From assembly GCA_934691935.1 (NCBI GenBank), contig CAKUTH010000009.1, forward strand, positions 62,001-126,000: a DNA stretch of 64,000 bases. Direction: 5' to 3'. The notes beneath the pieces were generated by a model, which saw only the letters and a list, made by a program, of their open reading frames with translations, searched no databases and was not told the origin of the DNA. Positions 25,862-34,003 of this stretch are shown one piece after another. The translations under genes and the position numbers were made by a program. Position 1 is the stretch's first letter. Every line of letters begins with the position of its first letter. The DNA is from an uncultured Candidatus Melainabacteria bacterium (GTDB lineage Bacteria; Cyanobacteriota; Vampirovibrionia; Gastranaerophilales; Gastranaerophilaceae).

Positions 25862-25897
25862 CGACAAAAAAAAGACTTTGGATAAACCAAAGTCTTA
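25862..25897 (-). terminator. Terminator of the 526-aa protein gene
   Basis: Perfect 10-bp stem AAGACTTTGG / CCAAAGTCTT followed on the minus strand by a run of T. Confidence 0.8.
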
Positions 25898-25970
25898 AAC
25901 TACTATCTACCTAACCATAATAAAGCCACTTCTTCTTTTACCATTATGAGAAATCACGAGTGTTATTAAC

Positions 25971-27551
25971 TTATGCTTGTGTTTTTCTAATCAAAACATC
26001 TTCAACTTTTAAACCGTTGTTTTCAATAGCCAAAGCTAATTCTTGGTATGTACAACCAGTTGCTTCAATTTTACCGTTTGGAGTATTTATTTGTATTGAA
26101 TATCCAGTAAATTCGCCGTTATCATCTGTTTTAATTTTCAAACCTGATGCCAATTGAGGAACTTCTTTCAAGTTTAATTGTTCTTTAATTTTGTTTGCAA
26201 TTTCATTTTTCTTTTCTGCTTCAACTTGAGTTCTTCTTTCTGAAACTTTATTGTCATTTTTAGTTTTATTATCGTCAACAACTTTTTTTGCACCAGTTTT
26301 ATTAGCATTTTCTTTTTCAACGATTTTGTTGTAGATTGCCATAATATGTTTTGCCACAATACCTCTTGAAATATTTGCGTGGCTTAATTCTTTAGAAACT
26401 TCTGTTGCATCTTGTGAAACTTCATCTGAAATTCCATCAGCTTCTGCACGAGCCAACAATGCATTCAAGATTTTTGCGCCAAATTCTCTTTTTTGGTAGT
26501 GTTCTGCATCATCCAAAAAGTTGTAAATAAATGTATTTTTAGCATCGCCTGATGCATTATAGTTTTTGTCCCAATATTGCATTACTTCAATGATGTTATT
26601 TTCATTCAAAGCGTTCAATGATGCTTCAAAGCTTTCATCATCAGTACCGCAAGTCCATAATGTATACCAATGAGTATCATTTATAGCATTATGAAATGTT
26701 GAACAAATTTCTCTAATGTCTTTGCTTGAAGGTTTTTCACCCAAAGAAGTTGGTCTACCTGTTTCTGGGTCAATATTTTCGTACTCAGTACCTGCCAAAT
26801 CAGCAGAACCTGTATTTGTATTTGTTTCTGAGCCAGCACCAGCTTGAGAACCTGCTGCAGAGCCGTCAGGAGTAACCCCACCGTTACCGCCATCGTTCAT
26901 TTGTTCTTTAATTTTACCAATAGCATCGTTTACTTTTTTCTGCAAATCACCAACTGCTTTATCAATTGCTTTTACATCATCTGCTGTTGGTTGTTTATCT
27001 TTTAATTGTTTTGCAATTTCTTCTTTTTTAGCTTTTACTTCTTCCAAAAGTGCTTTTACTGTTGCTTTTTGAGCAGCTGTTAATTTGTCTGAATTTACAA
27101 GACTAGTCAAACCGCTTTCCATAGAGTTTAATGCTCCAGCTGCACTTTGGATTTGTTGTTGAAATGCAATGTTACGACCCCAATCATAAGCAGCTTGTTG
27201 ACCTTCTTGTGTCAAATAAGGGTTTGTACCATAGTTATCAGCCAAGTTAATTCCTATAGAAAACATCATCGGATCCCATTTAGAAATATGGTTTGGTGAT
27301 GTAAAACCTTGAGCCAAAGTATATTCAAAAGGTGAACGACCCATTGGATAAGTTACATATTGAGTTGCTTCACCAAAGTTTCTTGTTGTACCGTTTGGCA
27401 ATGACCAAAATGTATCCAAATTTACAGGAAATTTTGTGATTCCATAACCTGGAACGATTACATCATTTAAAACTCCTGGTCCATACATAGAACTGTTATT
27501 TCTTAACGCTATATATTGTGCTAAATTTGCGCCAAATCCATAATCAGACAT
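25971..27551 (-). CDS. Lineage-specific protein with possible annexin-like segment
   Basis: 526 aa, no signal peptide or membrane helix. Parts: a Tyr/Gly/Asn-rich N-terminal region (1-140), a helical Lys/Glu coiled coil (about 145-225), a G/S/T/N-rich linker (about 228-270), and a helical region with LWTCGTDDESFEASLNAL (about residues 305-325) that resembles the GxGTD calcium loop and following helices of annexin repeats. A KE-rich helix and a small C-terminal domain (GYSIQINTPNGKIEATGC) end it. AGGGGATAAAC precedes the ATG, and an ATACTTTATAT motif shared with two other genes lies about 30-45 bases upstream. Function unknown; annexin relation is only a pattern call. Confidence 0.65.
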   Translation of the reverse strand: MSDYGFGANLAQYIALRNNSSMYGPGVLNDVIVPGYGITKFPVNLDTFWSLPNGTTRNFGEATQYVTYPMGRSPFEYTLAQGFTSPNHISKWDPMMFSIGINLADNYGTNPYLTQEGQQAAYDWGRNIAFQQQIQSAAGALNSMESGLTSLVNSDKLTAAQKATVKALLEEVKAKKEEIAKQLKDKQPTADDVKAIDKAVGDLQKKVNDAIGKIKEQMNDGGNGGVTPDGSAAGSQAGAGSETNTNTGSADLAGTEYENIDPETGRPTSLGEKPSSKDIREICSTFHNAINDTHWYTLWTCGTDDESFEASLNALNENNIIEVMQYWDKNYNASGDAKNTFIYNFLDDAEHYQKREFGAKILNALLARAEADGISDEVSQDATEVSKELSHANISRGIVAKHIMAIYNKIVEKENANKTGAKKVVDDNKTKNDNKVSERRTQVEAEKKNEIANKIKEQLNLKEVPQLASGLKIKTDDNGEFTGYSIQINTPNGKIEATGCTYQELALAIENNGLKVEDVLIRKTQA

Positions 27552-27579
27552 TTTGTTTATCCCCTTAAATTTATTCCCC

Positions 27580-27596
27580 GTGTATATATAAAGTAT
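27580..27596 (-). promoter_or_regulatory. Shared upstream motif ATACTTTATAT, copy 1
   Basis: Minus-strand ATACTTTATATATACAC upstream of the 526-aa gene. Near-identical motifs precede the genes at 33415-33849 and 50242-50568. Confidence 0.45.
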
Positions 27597-27671
27597 TTCT
27601 ACTTTTATTAATTGCTTTTTTAAACAAATAAATTTTTGTAATACCGAAGAAACCGCATTATATCAAGGGTT

Positions 27672-28319
27672 TTAACATGTTACATTTCTTAATACTTCAA
27701 TAATTTCAGATTTTGTCAGGCTTGGATTAATCTCTTTTATTGAAGTAATAGATGAAGTATCAACCTTTTCTTTAAAGACTTTTTCCAATAGTTCACAATC
27801 ATAATCGTAAAGAATTGAACCGTGTTGCAAAATATAATTTTCACGACGAAATTGAGCAGAACCAATAAGTTTTTTGCCGTTGTAACACAAATCAGCACCA
27901 GTCGACACAAGCATACAAAAATTTCCAGATGCCTTGCGAGTTCCACCAAAATCAAGTTCAATGCCAAGGTTTTTGAAGGCATCAATCAATATTTGCGAAA
28001 TTTCTTTATAAGAAGATACGACATTTTCTCCTTTTTGCAAATAATCTGATGGGCAAACAACGCTATATGTAATTTCATCAGCATGCAAAAGTGCTCGTCC
28101 GCCTGTCAAACGACGAACAACGTCAATATTGTTATTGCGCAAATATTCTTCGTCAATAAAACTGTCTTTTTGATTGCGCCCAAGAGATACACACATTGGC
28201 GACCAGCCGTAAAGTCTGAATATCGGTTCTTTTTCATTATTTTTTATGGCATTTTCAAGCAAATCATTATCGATTTGCATATTTTGTTTTCCAGTATTGA
28301 CTTTGTATGGAATGAACAT
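27672..28319 (-). CDS. Biotin/lipoate protein ligase family: octanoyl- or lipoyl-transferase (LipM/LplA-like)
   Basis: 215 aa. Core motifs RRLTGGRALLHADEITYSVV (about 69-88), NFC with candidate catalytic C135, NGKKLIGSAQFRR (K149/K150) and ILQHGSILYDYD. The TGGR form and the Cys before the Lys motif fit LipM-type octanoyltransferases better than ATP-dependent LplA. It attaches octanoate or lipoate to lipoyl domains of 2-oxoacid dehydrogenases or GcvH. It is shorter than typical LipM (about 280 aa), lacking a C-terminal extension. Confidence 0.85.
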   Translation of the reverse strand: MFIPYKVNTGKQNMQIDNDLLENAIKNNEKEPIFRLYGWSPMCVSLGRNQKDSFIDEEYLRNNNIDVVRRLTGGRALLHADEITYSVVCPSDYLQKGENVVSSYKEISQILIDAFKNLGIELDFGGTRKASGNFCMLVSTGADLCYNGKKLIGSAQFRRENYILQHGSILYDYDCELLEKVFKEKVDTSSITSIKEINPSLTKSEIIEVLRNVTC

Positions 28320-28410
28320 GACTAGTAAATGTGAATAGCTTCGAAATATATTTTCGAACGAAGTGAACTATATGGTCTTTTCACGTTTCACTTCTCACTT
28401 TTCACTTTTC
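28320..28410. repeat. Intergenic inverted repeat (TTCGAACGAAGTGAACTA family)
   Basis: ATATTTTCGAACGAAGTGAACTA recurs at 31711-31731 (as GAGCTA). Followed by TTTCACTTCTCACTTTTCAC low-complexity sequence running to the stop of the next gene. Confidence 0.55.
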
Positions 28411-29282
28411 CCCTCTCTTTCTTTCAAATCTTTTTCAAACTGCGCAAAAGTTTCATTTCCGACAAATTGTTCCAAAGACGCACGCCTTGCGTAGAAATCT
28501 GAACGTGCCTTCATCTGATTATCAAGTGCAGTTCTATAATAAGCATCTGTTACCAAAATAACTTCTCTTGTCATATTTTGCGCGTATTCATAATTTTTCT
28601 TACGCTCAGCAACAATTTTATCAATCATTTTAAGACGTTTACGGGCAGTCATATAATTATAATACAAATTTACCGTGCGCTGTTGCAAATCTTCAATTTT
28701 TCGTACCAAAATAATCATATCAGCATCAGTAACTTTTGTATATTTATAATTAAGAGCCTTTGTATCCTGCGACATTATTCCCAAGACATTACTACCGATA
28801 AGAGAACCTGCTGCAAGCATCGGATTGCCCATACTTGCGCCTGCAAGAGTTGACATGCTTGCTATTGTTGTCAAAATCTTTTTTACAGATTTTTCATCAG
28901 GCTTATCCTCATCAGGATTTGCAAGTTTATATAACGCGAAATTTATTGTATCACTTTGAGAGGCAGCACCCTGCCACAACACAGATAAATCCCCAACCAT
29001 TTCTTCTTGTTCCAATTCCAAATCTGCAGAAACCTCTCTGGAAATTTGTTTTATACTTAAATCTGCAAACGTCAAATCGTTTACATCAAATTGCTGAGCA
29101 TCTTTTTTCACGTATTCTTGGTGCAAAGCATTTGAAGCCTTTGCTTCCAAATATTCTTTTTCTGGTTCTTCTGACAACCCAGTACGATATGCAAACGGCT
29201 TTGGCATCTGCAAATCGTCATAAGTGATTGCGCAAACAGGAAGTGTTGAGAGCAAAAGTATTATCAACAAAACATTTTTCAT
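28395..29282 (-). CDS. Secreted helical protein, TolC-like pattern (paralogue 2 of a tandem pair)
   Basis: 295 aa. Signal peptide MKNVLLIILLLSTLPVCA. A small-residue hydrophobic stretch (AGASMGNPMLAAGSLIGSNV, mid-protein) is followed by long helices with KIEDLQQRTVNLYYNYMTAR and ALDNQMKARSDFYARRASLE, spaced like the helical hairpins of outer-membrane efflux proteins. It overlaps the upstream paralogue by ATGA (4 bases), and both share the WxG..NNQ/SD.I.FAL.KL segment and the YYNY helix. Too short for full TolC; envelope function unknown. Confidence 0.68.
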   Translation of the reverse strand: MKNVLLIILLLSTLPVCAITYDDLQMPKPFAYRTGLSEEPEKEYLEAKASNALHQEYVKKDAQQFDVNDLTFADLSIKQISREVSADLELEQEEMVGDLSVLWQGAASQSDTINFALYKLANPDEDKPDEKSVKKILTTIASMSTLAGASMGNPMLAAGSLIGSNVLGIMSQDTKALNYKYTKVTDADMIILVRKIEDLQQRTVNLYYNYMTARKRLKMIDKIVAERKKNYEYAQNMTREVILVTDAYYRTALDNQMKARSDFYARRASLEQFVGNETFAQFEKDLKEREGKSEK

Positions 29283-30091
29283 TTGCCCCTCACTTTCTCT
29301 CCAACAAGAGTTGAGTTGACATTAAACTGATATAAATTCAATTTGTCTACAACCTTCTTCCCTGCAAGTCTTTGTAATTCCAAATGATATTTTTTTGCAT
29401 TTTCCATATAATAAAATTCTTCAACCTGCATATTGTCATACAACGCAGACGAGATTGCGATTTCCATCAAATCCTCATCATCAAGGGCTTTGGCGTAATT
29501 TTTGTTATACAAAAGCAACCTCTGTCTTGTTTCCTTTAACTGAGAAAGTGAACTTTTGTAGTTGTAATATGCGGTAATAATTTTATCCTGCAAATTTTCA
29601 ACCAATCCAGCAAGCTCAATAAGTTCAGTATCCGTCAGAGGAATTTCTGTCGGCATGTTTTTTCTGTTAATAAGATTTTGCGCCAATCTACCTGCAGCAA
29701 AAGCCCCCGATTGCACTGCATAATCAGCTCCGACAAGCGACGGTGCAAAAGATGCACCAGCCACAACTGCAGATAATGTTTTCGCCATTAGAGATGAATG
29801 AATTCTGCGCTGGCTTTCAGGTGTAGAGAGTTTTTTCAGAGCAAAACCTATTACCTGATTATTTTCAACAGTACCTTTCCACAAGTTTTCAATATCTTCT
29901 AAATCTTTTTCTTTTTGCATTGAAATTAATTCTTCCAAAACCTGCTCATCACTAACCACAAGTGATTGTTTTTTAATAACCTTTGCTTGTGGCAACTGAA
30001 TTGACTGTGTTTCGACACCATTCAGGTCTATTTCATCAGCCATAGCAGGCATAATACAAAATATTAATAACAAAACCAAATACTTTTTCAT
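29279..30091 (-). CDS. Secreted helical protein, TolC-like pattern (paralogue 1 of a tandem pair)
   Basis: About 270 aa. Signal peptide MKKYLVLLLIFCIMPAMA; ATG 30091 is the start that places it at the N-terminus. Build parallels the downstream gene: acidic helical N-terminal part, LWKGTVENNQVIGFALKKL, a small-residue hydrophobic stretch around AVVAGASFAPSLVGADYAV, then VENLQDKIITAYYNYKSSL and a further helix. The two arose by duplication and are translationally coupled. No partner (membrane fusion protein, ABC or RND pump) is adjacent. Confidence 0.68.
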   Translation of the reverse strand: MKKYLVLLLIFCIMPAMADEIDLNGVETQSIQLPQAKVIKKQSLVVSDEQVLEELISMQKEKDLEDIENLWKGTVENNQVIGFALKKLSTPESQRRIHSSLMAKTLSAVVAGASFAPSLVGADYAVQSGAFAAGRLAQNLINRKNMPTEIPLTDTELIELAGLVENLQDKIITAYYNYKSSLSQLKETRQRLLLYNKNYAKALDDEDLMEIAISSALYDNMQVEEFYYMENAKKYHLELQRLAGKKVVDKLNLYQFNVNSTLVGEKVRGK

Positions 30092-30205
30092 AACAATTTT
30101 ATAGCACAATCTCAATAATAAATCCAACGATTGAGAAACTTCTACATCAAACGGATGTTCATCAAATCTGAAAAAAATCTTATCATAATAGTGTGGAGAG
30201 GACTT

Positions 30206-30931
30206 GTGAATACTAATAAAAAATATAAAACACTTAACAATTTTTATGAAAAAGCAAATGCATTACGACTTGAGAACCTTTACAAAGAGGCTACTTCAAA
30301 CTACCTTAATGCTATTTTGATTGACAGAAAAGATGCCCAAAGCTACTATGAGCTTGGAATTTGTTATAAAAGTTTGCAACAATACACAAAAGCTATCAAA
30401 TACCTAAACCTTGCAACACAGCTTAAAGAAGATTATTTTGAAGCATATTTTGAACTTGGAATATGCCACCAGCTTATAGGTGAAAATTGTGGCGCAATTA
30501 AAAATTTTATCTGCGCAATTCAAATTGAACCGACAAATCCTGATGCAATTTTTCAACTCGGAATTTCCCACGAAATTTGCGAAGAATACGATTTAGCACT
30601 AATGGTTTATCAAAAATTAATTGAAAATTCTCCAGAATACACTAAAGCCTATGAACAAAAATCCACACTTCTTATTAAATTGGATAAATATAAAGAGGCA
30701 ATGAGCGTTTTGGCTGAACTCATCAAGCGTAAACCTGAATATGCAAACGCGTACGCTGATATGGGTATTTGCTTTGAAAAACTGGGCAAATTACCTCAGG
30801 CACAAAGATATTACAGAAAATATCTTTCGTTTGAACAAAATTCAAAAATTAATACAATAATTAAAGATAAATTTGAACAACTCAAATACAAAAATCACAA
30901 ATCAAAACATCTTTCATTAAAAATATTGTAG
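30206..30931 (+). CDS. Tetratricopeptide repeat protein
   Basis: About 241 aa from a GTG start at 30206 with GGAGAGG upstream; the frame extends to 30131 and an ATG at 30155 is an alternative. At least five TPR units are visible: AQSYYELGICYKSLQQY, FEAYFELGICHQLIGEN, PDAIFQLGISHEICEEY, TKAYEQKSTLLIKLDKY, ANAYADMGICFEKLGKL. No signal peptide, so a cytosolic scaffold is likely. Followed by nusB on the same strand. Confidence 0.85.
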   Translation: MNTNKKYKTLNNFYEKANALRLENLYKEATSNYLNAILIDRKDAQSYYELGICYKSLQQYTKAIKYLNLATQLKEDYFEAYFELGICHQLIGENCGAIKNFICAIQIEPTNPDAIFQLGISHEICEEYDLALMVYQKLIENSPEYTKAYEQKSTLLIKLDKYKEAMSVLAELIKRKPEYANAYADMGICFEKLGKLPQAQRYYRKYLSFEQNSKINTIIKDKFEQLKYKNHKSKHLSLKIL

Positions 30932-30984
30932 ATTTTCATTTTTCATGCTAGCATTTAACGTGTAAAAGATAAAGAGGTAAAATT

Positions 30985-31644
30985 ATGCAAGCACGCAGAG
31001 CAGCAAGAGAATTAGCATTCATTCTGTTTTCACAGTTTGAAAAGAAAATAACAAATTACACAAGAGAAAATTTACAAGATATAATTTTGAAATCAGTTAG
31101 AATTTTGACCAGCAGTGCTGGAGATGAGCTCAAAACAGCTCTAGGTTCATTGATTGCAATGAGAGAACAAATTGACAATTACGAAGCTGATTCTGAAATA
31201 AATCTAAACCGTCCAATCGGCGTAGCAAACATTCCTGTACCTATCCCAATGACATCCGATATGACAGGCAGAATTAACGAAATGATTGACGTTGCAGAAA
31301 AGGCGCTTTTGGCACTTGAAATAGCCGAATTTACAACATTAGACTCTCAACACGAAGTTAAAAACTACGCTATTCAAATAGCAGAATACTTCCAAAAAAA
31401 TCACAAAGAAGTTGACGATATTATCCAAAAATATGCTAAAAACTGGGATTTAGGCAGATTAGTAAAAATGGATAAGGATATTTTGCGTATCGCCATCGTA
31501 GAACTTTTATACATCAAAGACGCTCCGATGAAAGTTGTTGTTGATGAAGCATTAGAACTTGCTAAAAAATATTCAACAGACGACAGCGCATCATTCATCA
31601 ATGGAATTTTGGCAAAAGTTATCGTCGATAACGGAATTAATTAA
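30985..31644 (+). CDS. nusB: Transcription antitermination factor NusB
   Basis: 219 aa. NusB with NusE binds boxA RNA and supports rRNA antitermination. N-terminal ARRAARELAFILFSQFEK and C-terminal LGRLVKMDKDILRIAIVELL with VVVDEALELAKKYSTDDSASFINGIL are diagnostic. The protein is about 80 residues longer than the E. coli form because of an insertion between helix 1 and the core (about residues 25-130), as seen in cyanobacterial NusB. Confidence 0.93.
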   Translation: MQARRAARELAFILFSQFEKKITNYTRENLQDIILKSVRILTSSAGDELKTALGSLIAMREQIDNYEADSEINLNRPIGVANIPVPIPMTSDMTGRINEMIDVAEKALLALEIAEFTTLDSQHEVKNYAIQIAEYFQKNHKEVDDIIQKYAKNWDLGRLVKMDKDILRIAIVELLYIKDAPMKVVVDEALELAKKYSTDDSASFINGILAKVIVDNGIN

Positions 31645-31659
31645 GAATTAAAAGACAAT

Positions 31660-31775
31660 AAGGTAATAAGGGAATAAGTTCATTACAGTTGCTACGCAAC
31701 AAAACATATTTTCGAACGAAGTGAGCTAAATGCACTTATTCACCTATTCACTTATTGCCTTATTAACTATTTAAG
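31660..31775. repeat. Intergenic inverted repeat between nusB and ftsY
   Basis: AATAAGGTAATAAGGGAATAAG (written in part) on the left pairs imperfectly with CTTATTCACCTATTCACTTA on the right; the centre carries TTTTCGAACGAAGTGAGCTA, also seen at 28345-28370. Confidence 0.55.
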
Positions 31776-31781
31776 GAAATT

Positions 31782-32696
31782 ATGTTCGGATTTTTTAAAG
31801 ACAAATTTAATAACTTAAAAGACACTGTTTCCAACACGGCACAAGCCCTTGTTGGAAATGTTGTTAATACCGTTAGTCACGAAGAAGAATTTTCTGATTT
31901 CGTTTTGGATGATATGGAAGATACTCTTATCAGTGCAGATTTGGGCGTAAATTATGCCTCGGAACTCGTTGACAAATTGCGAAATCAATCGAATATTAAG
32001 CCTGCACAAGTAAAAGATTATCTTAGAACAGAATTTCAAAAAACATTACAAGAGGCTGGCGACAACACCTTAAAATACAATGAAAACGAACTCAATATTT
32101 ATTTTATAACTGGAGTTAACGGAGCTGGGAAAACCACACTTATAGGCAAACTTGCTCACAAATTCAAGACTAACGGGAAACGAGTTTTGATTGCATGCGG
32201 GGATACATTTCGCGCAGCAGCAGAAGAACAACTTGATATTTGGTCAAAACGCGCAGGTGCAGAAATCGTTCGCCGTGACAAGGCTGATCCAGCATCGGTT
32301 GTTTATGAAACAATCGAAAAAGGTAAACGTGAAAAATTTGACGTTATCTTGATTGATACCGCTGGCAGGTTGCAAAACAAATTTAACTTAATGGAAGAAT
32401 TAAAAAAAATCAAAGGCGTTATTGATAAAAAAGCGCCTGAAAATTTACGCGAATGCATTTTAGTGATAGATGCAAACACTGGTCAAAACGGATTGCAGCA
32501 GGCTAAAGTGTTTACAGAAGCCGTAAATCTCACATCTGTAGCACTAACCAAACTCGACGGCTCTGCCAAAGGCGCAATAGTTTTGGCTATCGCAAAAGAA
32601 ATGAAACTTCCCGTAAAACTTGTCGGTGTAGGCGAAAAGATAGAAGATTTGAAAGAATTTAATTCCGAAGAATTTATTGATGCAATTTTTAATTAG
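31782..32696 (+). CDS. ftsY: Signal recognition particle receptor FtsY
   Basis: 304 aa, NG core only without a long acidic A domain. SRP GTPase motifs: GVNGAGKTTLIGKLA (G1), DTFRAAAEEQL, DTAGRLQNKFNLM (G3) and TKLDGSAKGA (G4). It docks ribosome-Ffh complexes at the membrane for co-translational insertion. AAGGAAATT precedes the ATG. Confidence 0.97.
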   Translation: MFGFFKDKFNNLKDTVSNTAQALVGNVVNTVSHEEEFSDFVLDDMEDTLISADLGVNYASELVDKLRNQSNIKPAQVKDYLRTEFQKTLQEAGDNTLKYNENELNIYFITGVNGAGKTTLIGKLAHKFKTNGKRVLIACGDTFRAAAEEQLDIWSKRAGAEIVRRDKADPASVVYETIEKGKREKFDVILIDTAGRLQNKFNLMEELKKIKGVIDKKAPENLRECILVIDANTGQNGLQQAKVFTEAVNLTSVALTKLDGSAKGAIVLAIAKEMKLPVKLVGVGEKIEDLKEFNSEEFIDAIFN

Positions 32697-32709
32697 TGAG
32701 AAATAAAAA

Positions 32710-33414
32710 GTGAAAACTGAAAAGGTTAATAAATTAAAAACAGCACAAACAAAGCTAGGTAATGAAATTTGTTTGCTTGCGCCTTCAAATTTTCTACCTC
32801 AAAAACAAGAAGTATCACTTGTCATTGGGGTGTTTCACGGTGACGAACCTCAAGGGAAATTCTTGATTGATGAATATCTCAAGAATTACCCCACTTCGAA
32901 ATCTTTGATTTCGAGTTGGGAGCGAAACCGAGGAGAAAGAAGCCTGCTTTTTATCCCATGCCTGAACCCTGACGGAATGCAATTAAACCAACGAACCAAC
33001 GCAAATGGAGTAGATTTAAACAGGAATTTCCCAACAAAAAACTGGGGAGAAGATACCTCAAAAGCTGGCAACAATCCAGCTGATTATTTTGGCGGAAAAT
33101 CTGCAGGAAGCGAAATTGAAACTCAATTTGTAATTGATGTCATTCGTGAATATCAACCGAAATCTATTTTAACTTTACACGCACCATACAAAGTCGTAAA
33201 TTTTGACGGCCCAGCAAAAGAACTTGCACAGAAAATTTCCGACATCATCAAATATCCAGTAGAAGAAAGTATTGGCTACCCAACCCCTGGAAGTTTCGGC
33301 ACATACGCTGGTATAGAAAGACAGATTCCGACAATAACCCTTGAGCTAGACGAAACCTGTCCTGTTGAAAATTTAATTAAACCTGTTCATGAAATTTTTG
33401 ATGAACTTTTATAA
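32710..33414 (+). CDS. M14-family zinc carboxypeptidase (murein peptide amidase MpaA-like)
   Basis: 234 aa. Zinc ligands in HGDEPQG (HxxE) and LTLHAPY, substrate-binding NGVDLNRNFPT, and catalytic Glu in TLELDETCP. MpaA-like members cut the gamma-D-Glu-diaminopimelate bond of murein peptides during recycling. No signal peptide, so cytoplasmic. GTG start at 32710, 14 bases after ftsY; ribosome binding site weak. An unusual palindromic insert (32890-32920) encodes the SKSLISSWERN segment. Confidence 0.85.
   Translation: MKTEKVNKLKTAQTKLGNEICLLAPSNFLPQKQEVSLVIGVFHGDEPQGKFLIDEYLKNYPTSKSLISSWERNRGERSLLFIPCLNPDGMQLNQRTNANGVDLNRNFPTKNWGEDTSKAGNNPADYFGGKSAGSEIETQFVIDVIREYQPKSILTLHAPYKVVNFDGPAKELAQKISDIIKYPVEESIGYPTPGSFGTYAGIERQIPTITLELDETCPVENLIKPVHEIFDELL
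32890..32920. repeat. Palindromic insert within the M14 peptidase gene
   Basis: CCCACTTCGAAATC and GATTTCGAGTTGGG form a 14-bp stem (one mismatch, one wobble) with a TTT loop, in frame inside the coding sequence. Confidence 0.65.
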
Positions 33415-33849
33415 TTATTTTCCTTTACCAAGAAAAATAGAAAATCTGTATTCAGAACCGCCTTCTTTGCGATTAACGACGTATTCTCCACCAGTATTAA
33501 AGAATGCTGCACTAATACGTCCTGCTCCAGTTCCTGACCTTACTGCAGTATTATTGCACAATTGACCAGTTTCTTTTGCAAAGCTATTATTCCATTCTTC
33601 ATGCAATACATTAAAATCTTTTTGATCCAATTTGTATTTTTCTTTATCAGGATTTGCATGTGATGCTCCTAACAAAATATAGGCATCAGCCTTGTTTAAT
33701 GAAATAGTTTGATTTTGTGTTTTTACCGTATGAATTCCAGATTTTTCCGAATCAAATTTTGTTCCTTTTGGAACATATAATGTCCTCTTTTGTATAGTTC
33801 CATTTTCTTTCCATTGCACAACCACTGGAACTGTTAATTCACCTGCCAT
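33415..33849 (-). CDS. Hypothetical protein of unknown function
   Basis: 144 aa from ATG 33849, which has AAGGAGAAT upstream; the open frame extends further but without signals. Begins MAGELTVPVVVQWKENGT and is predicted mixed alpha/beta with no signal peptide or membrane helix. The C-terminal GGEYVVNRKEGGSEYRFSIF looks like a beta hairpin. Its stop abuts the stop of the convergent peptidase gene. It shares the ATACTTTATAT upstream motif with two other lineage-specific genes. Confidence 0.65.
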   Translation of the reverse strand: MAGELTVPVVVQWKENGTIQKRTLYVPKGTKFDSEKSGIHTVKTQNQTISLNKADAYILLGASHANPDKEKYKLDQKDFNVLHEEWNNSFAKETGQLCNNTAVRSGTGAGRISAAFFNTGGEYVVNRKEGGSEYRFSIFLGKGK

Positions 33850-33871
33850 ATAATTCTCCTTATGCTTATTT

Positions 33872-33888
33872 ACACATATATAAAGTAT
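33872..33888 (-). promoter_or_regulatory. Shared upstream motif ATACTTTATAT, copy 2
   Basis: Minus-strand ATACTTTATATATGTGT, 23 bases before the ATG at 33849. Confidence 0.45.
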
Positions 33889-34003
33889 ATATATAATAGA
33901 CAATTGACTTTTTAAGCGTTTTTTTTACAAAAGTTAATACATAGGATAATTAATTGATTAGTTTATTTTTATGATAATATTGAAGAAAAAGAGGTACTTT
34001 AAT

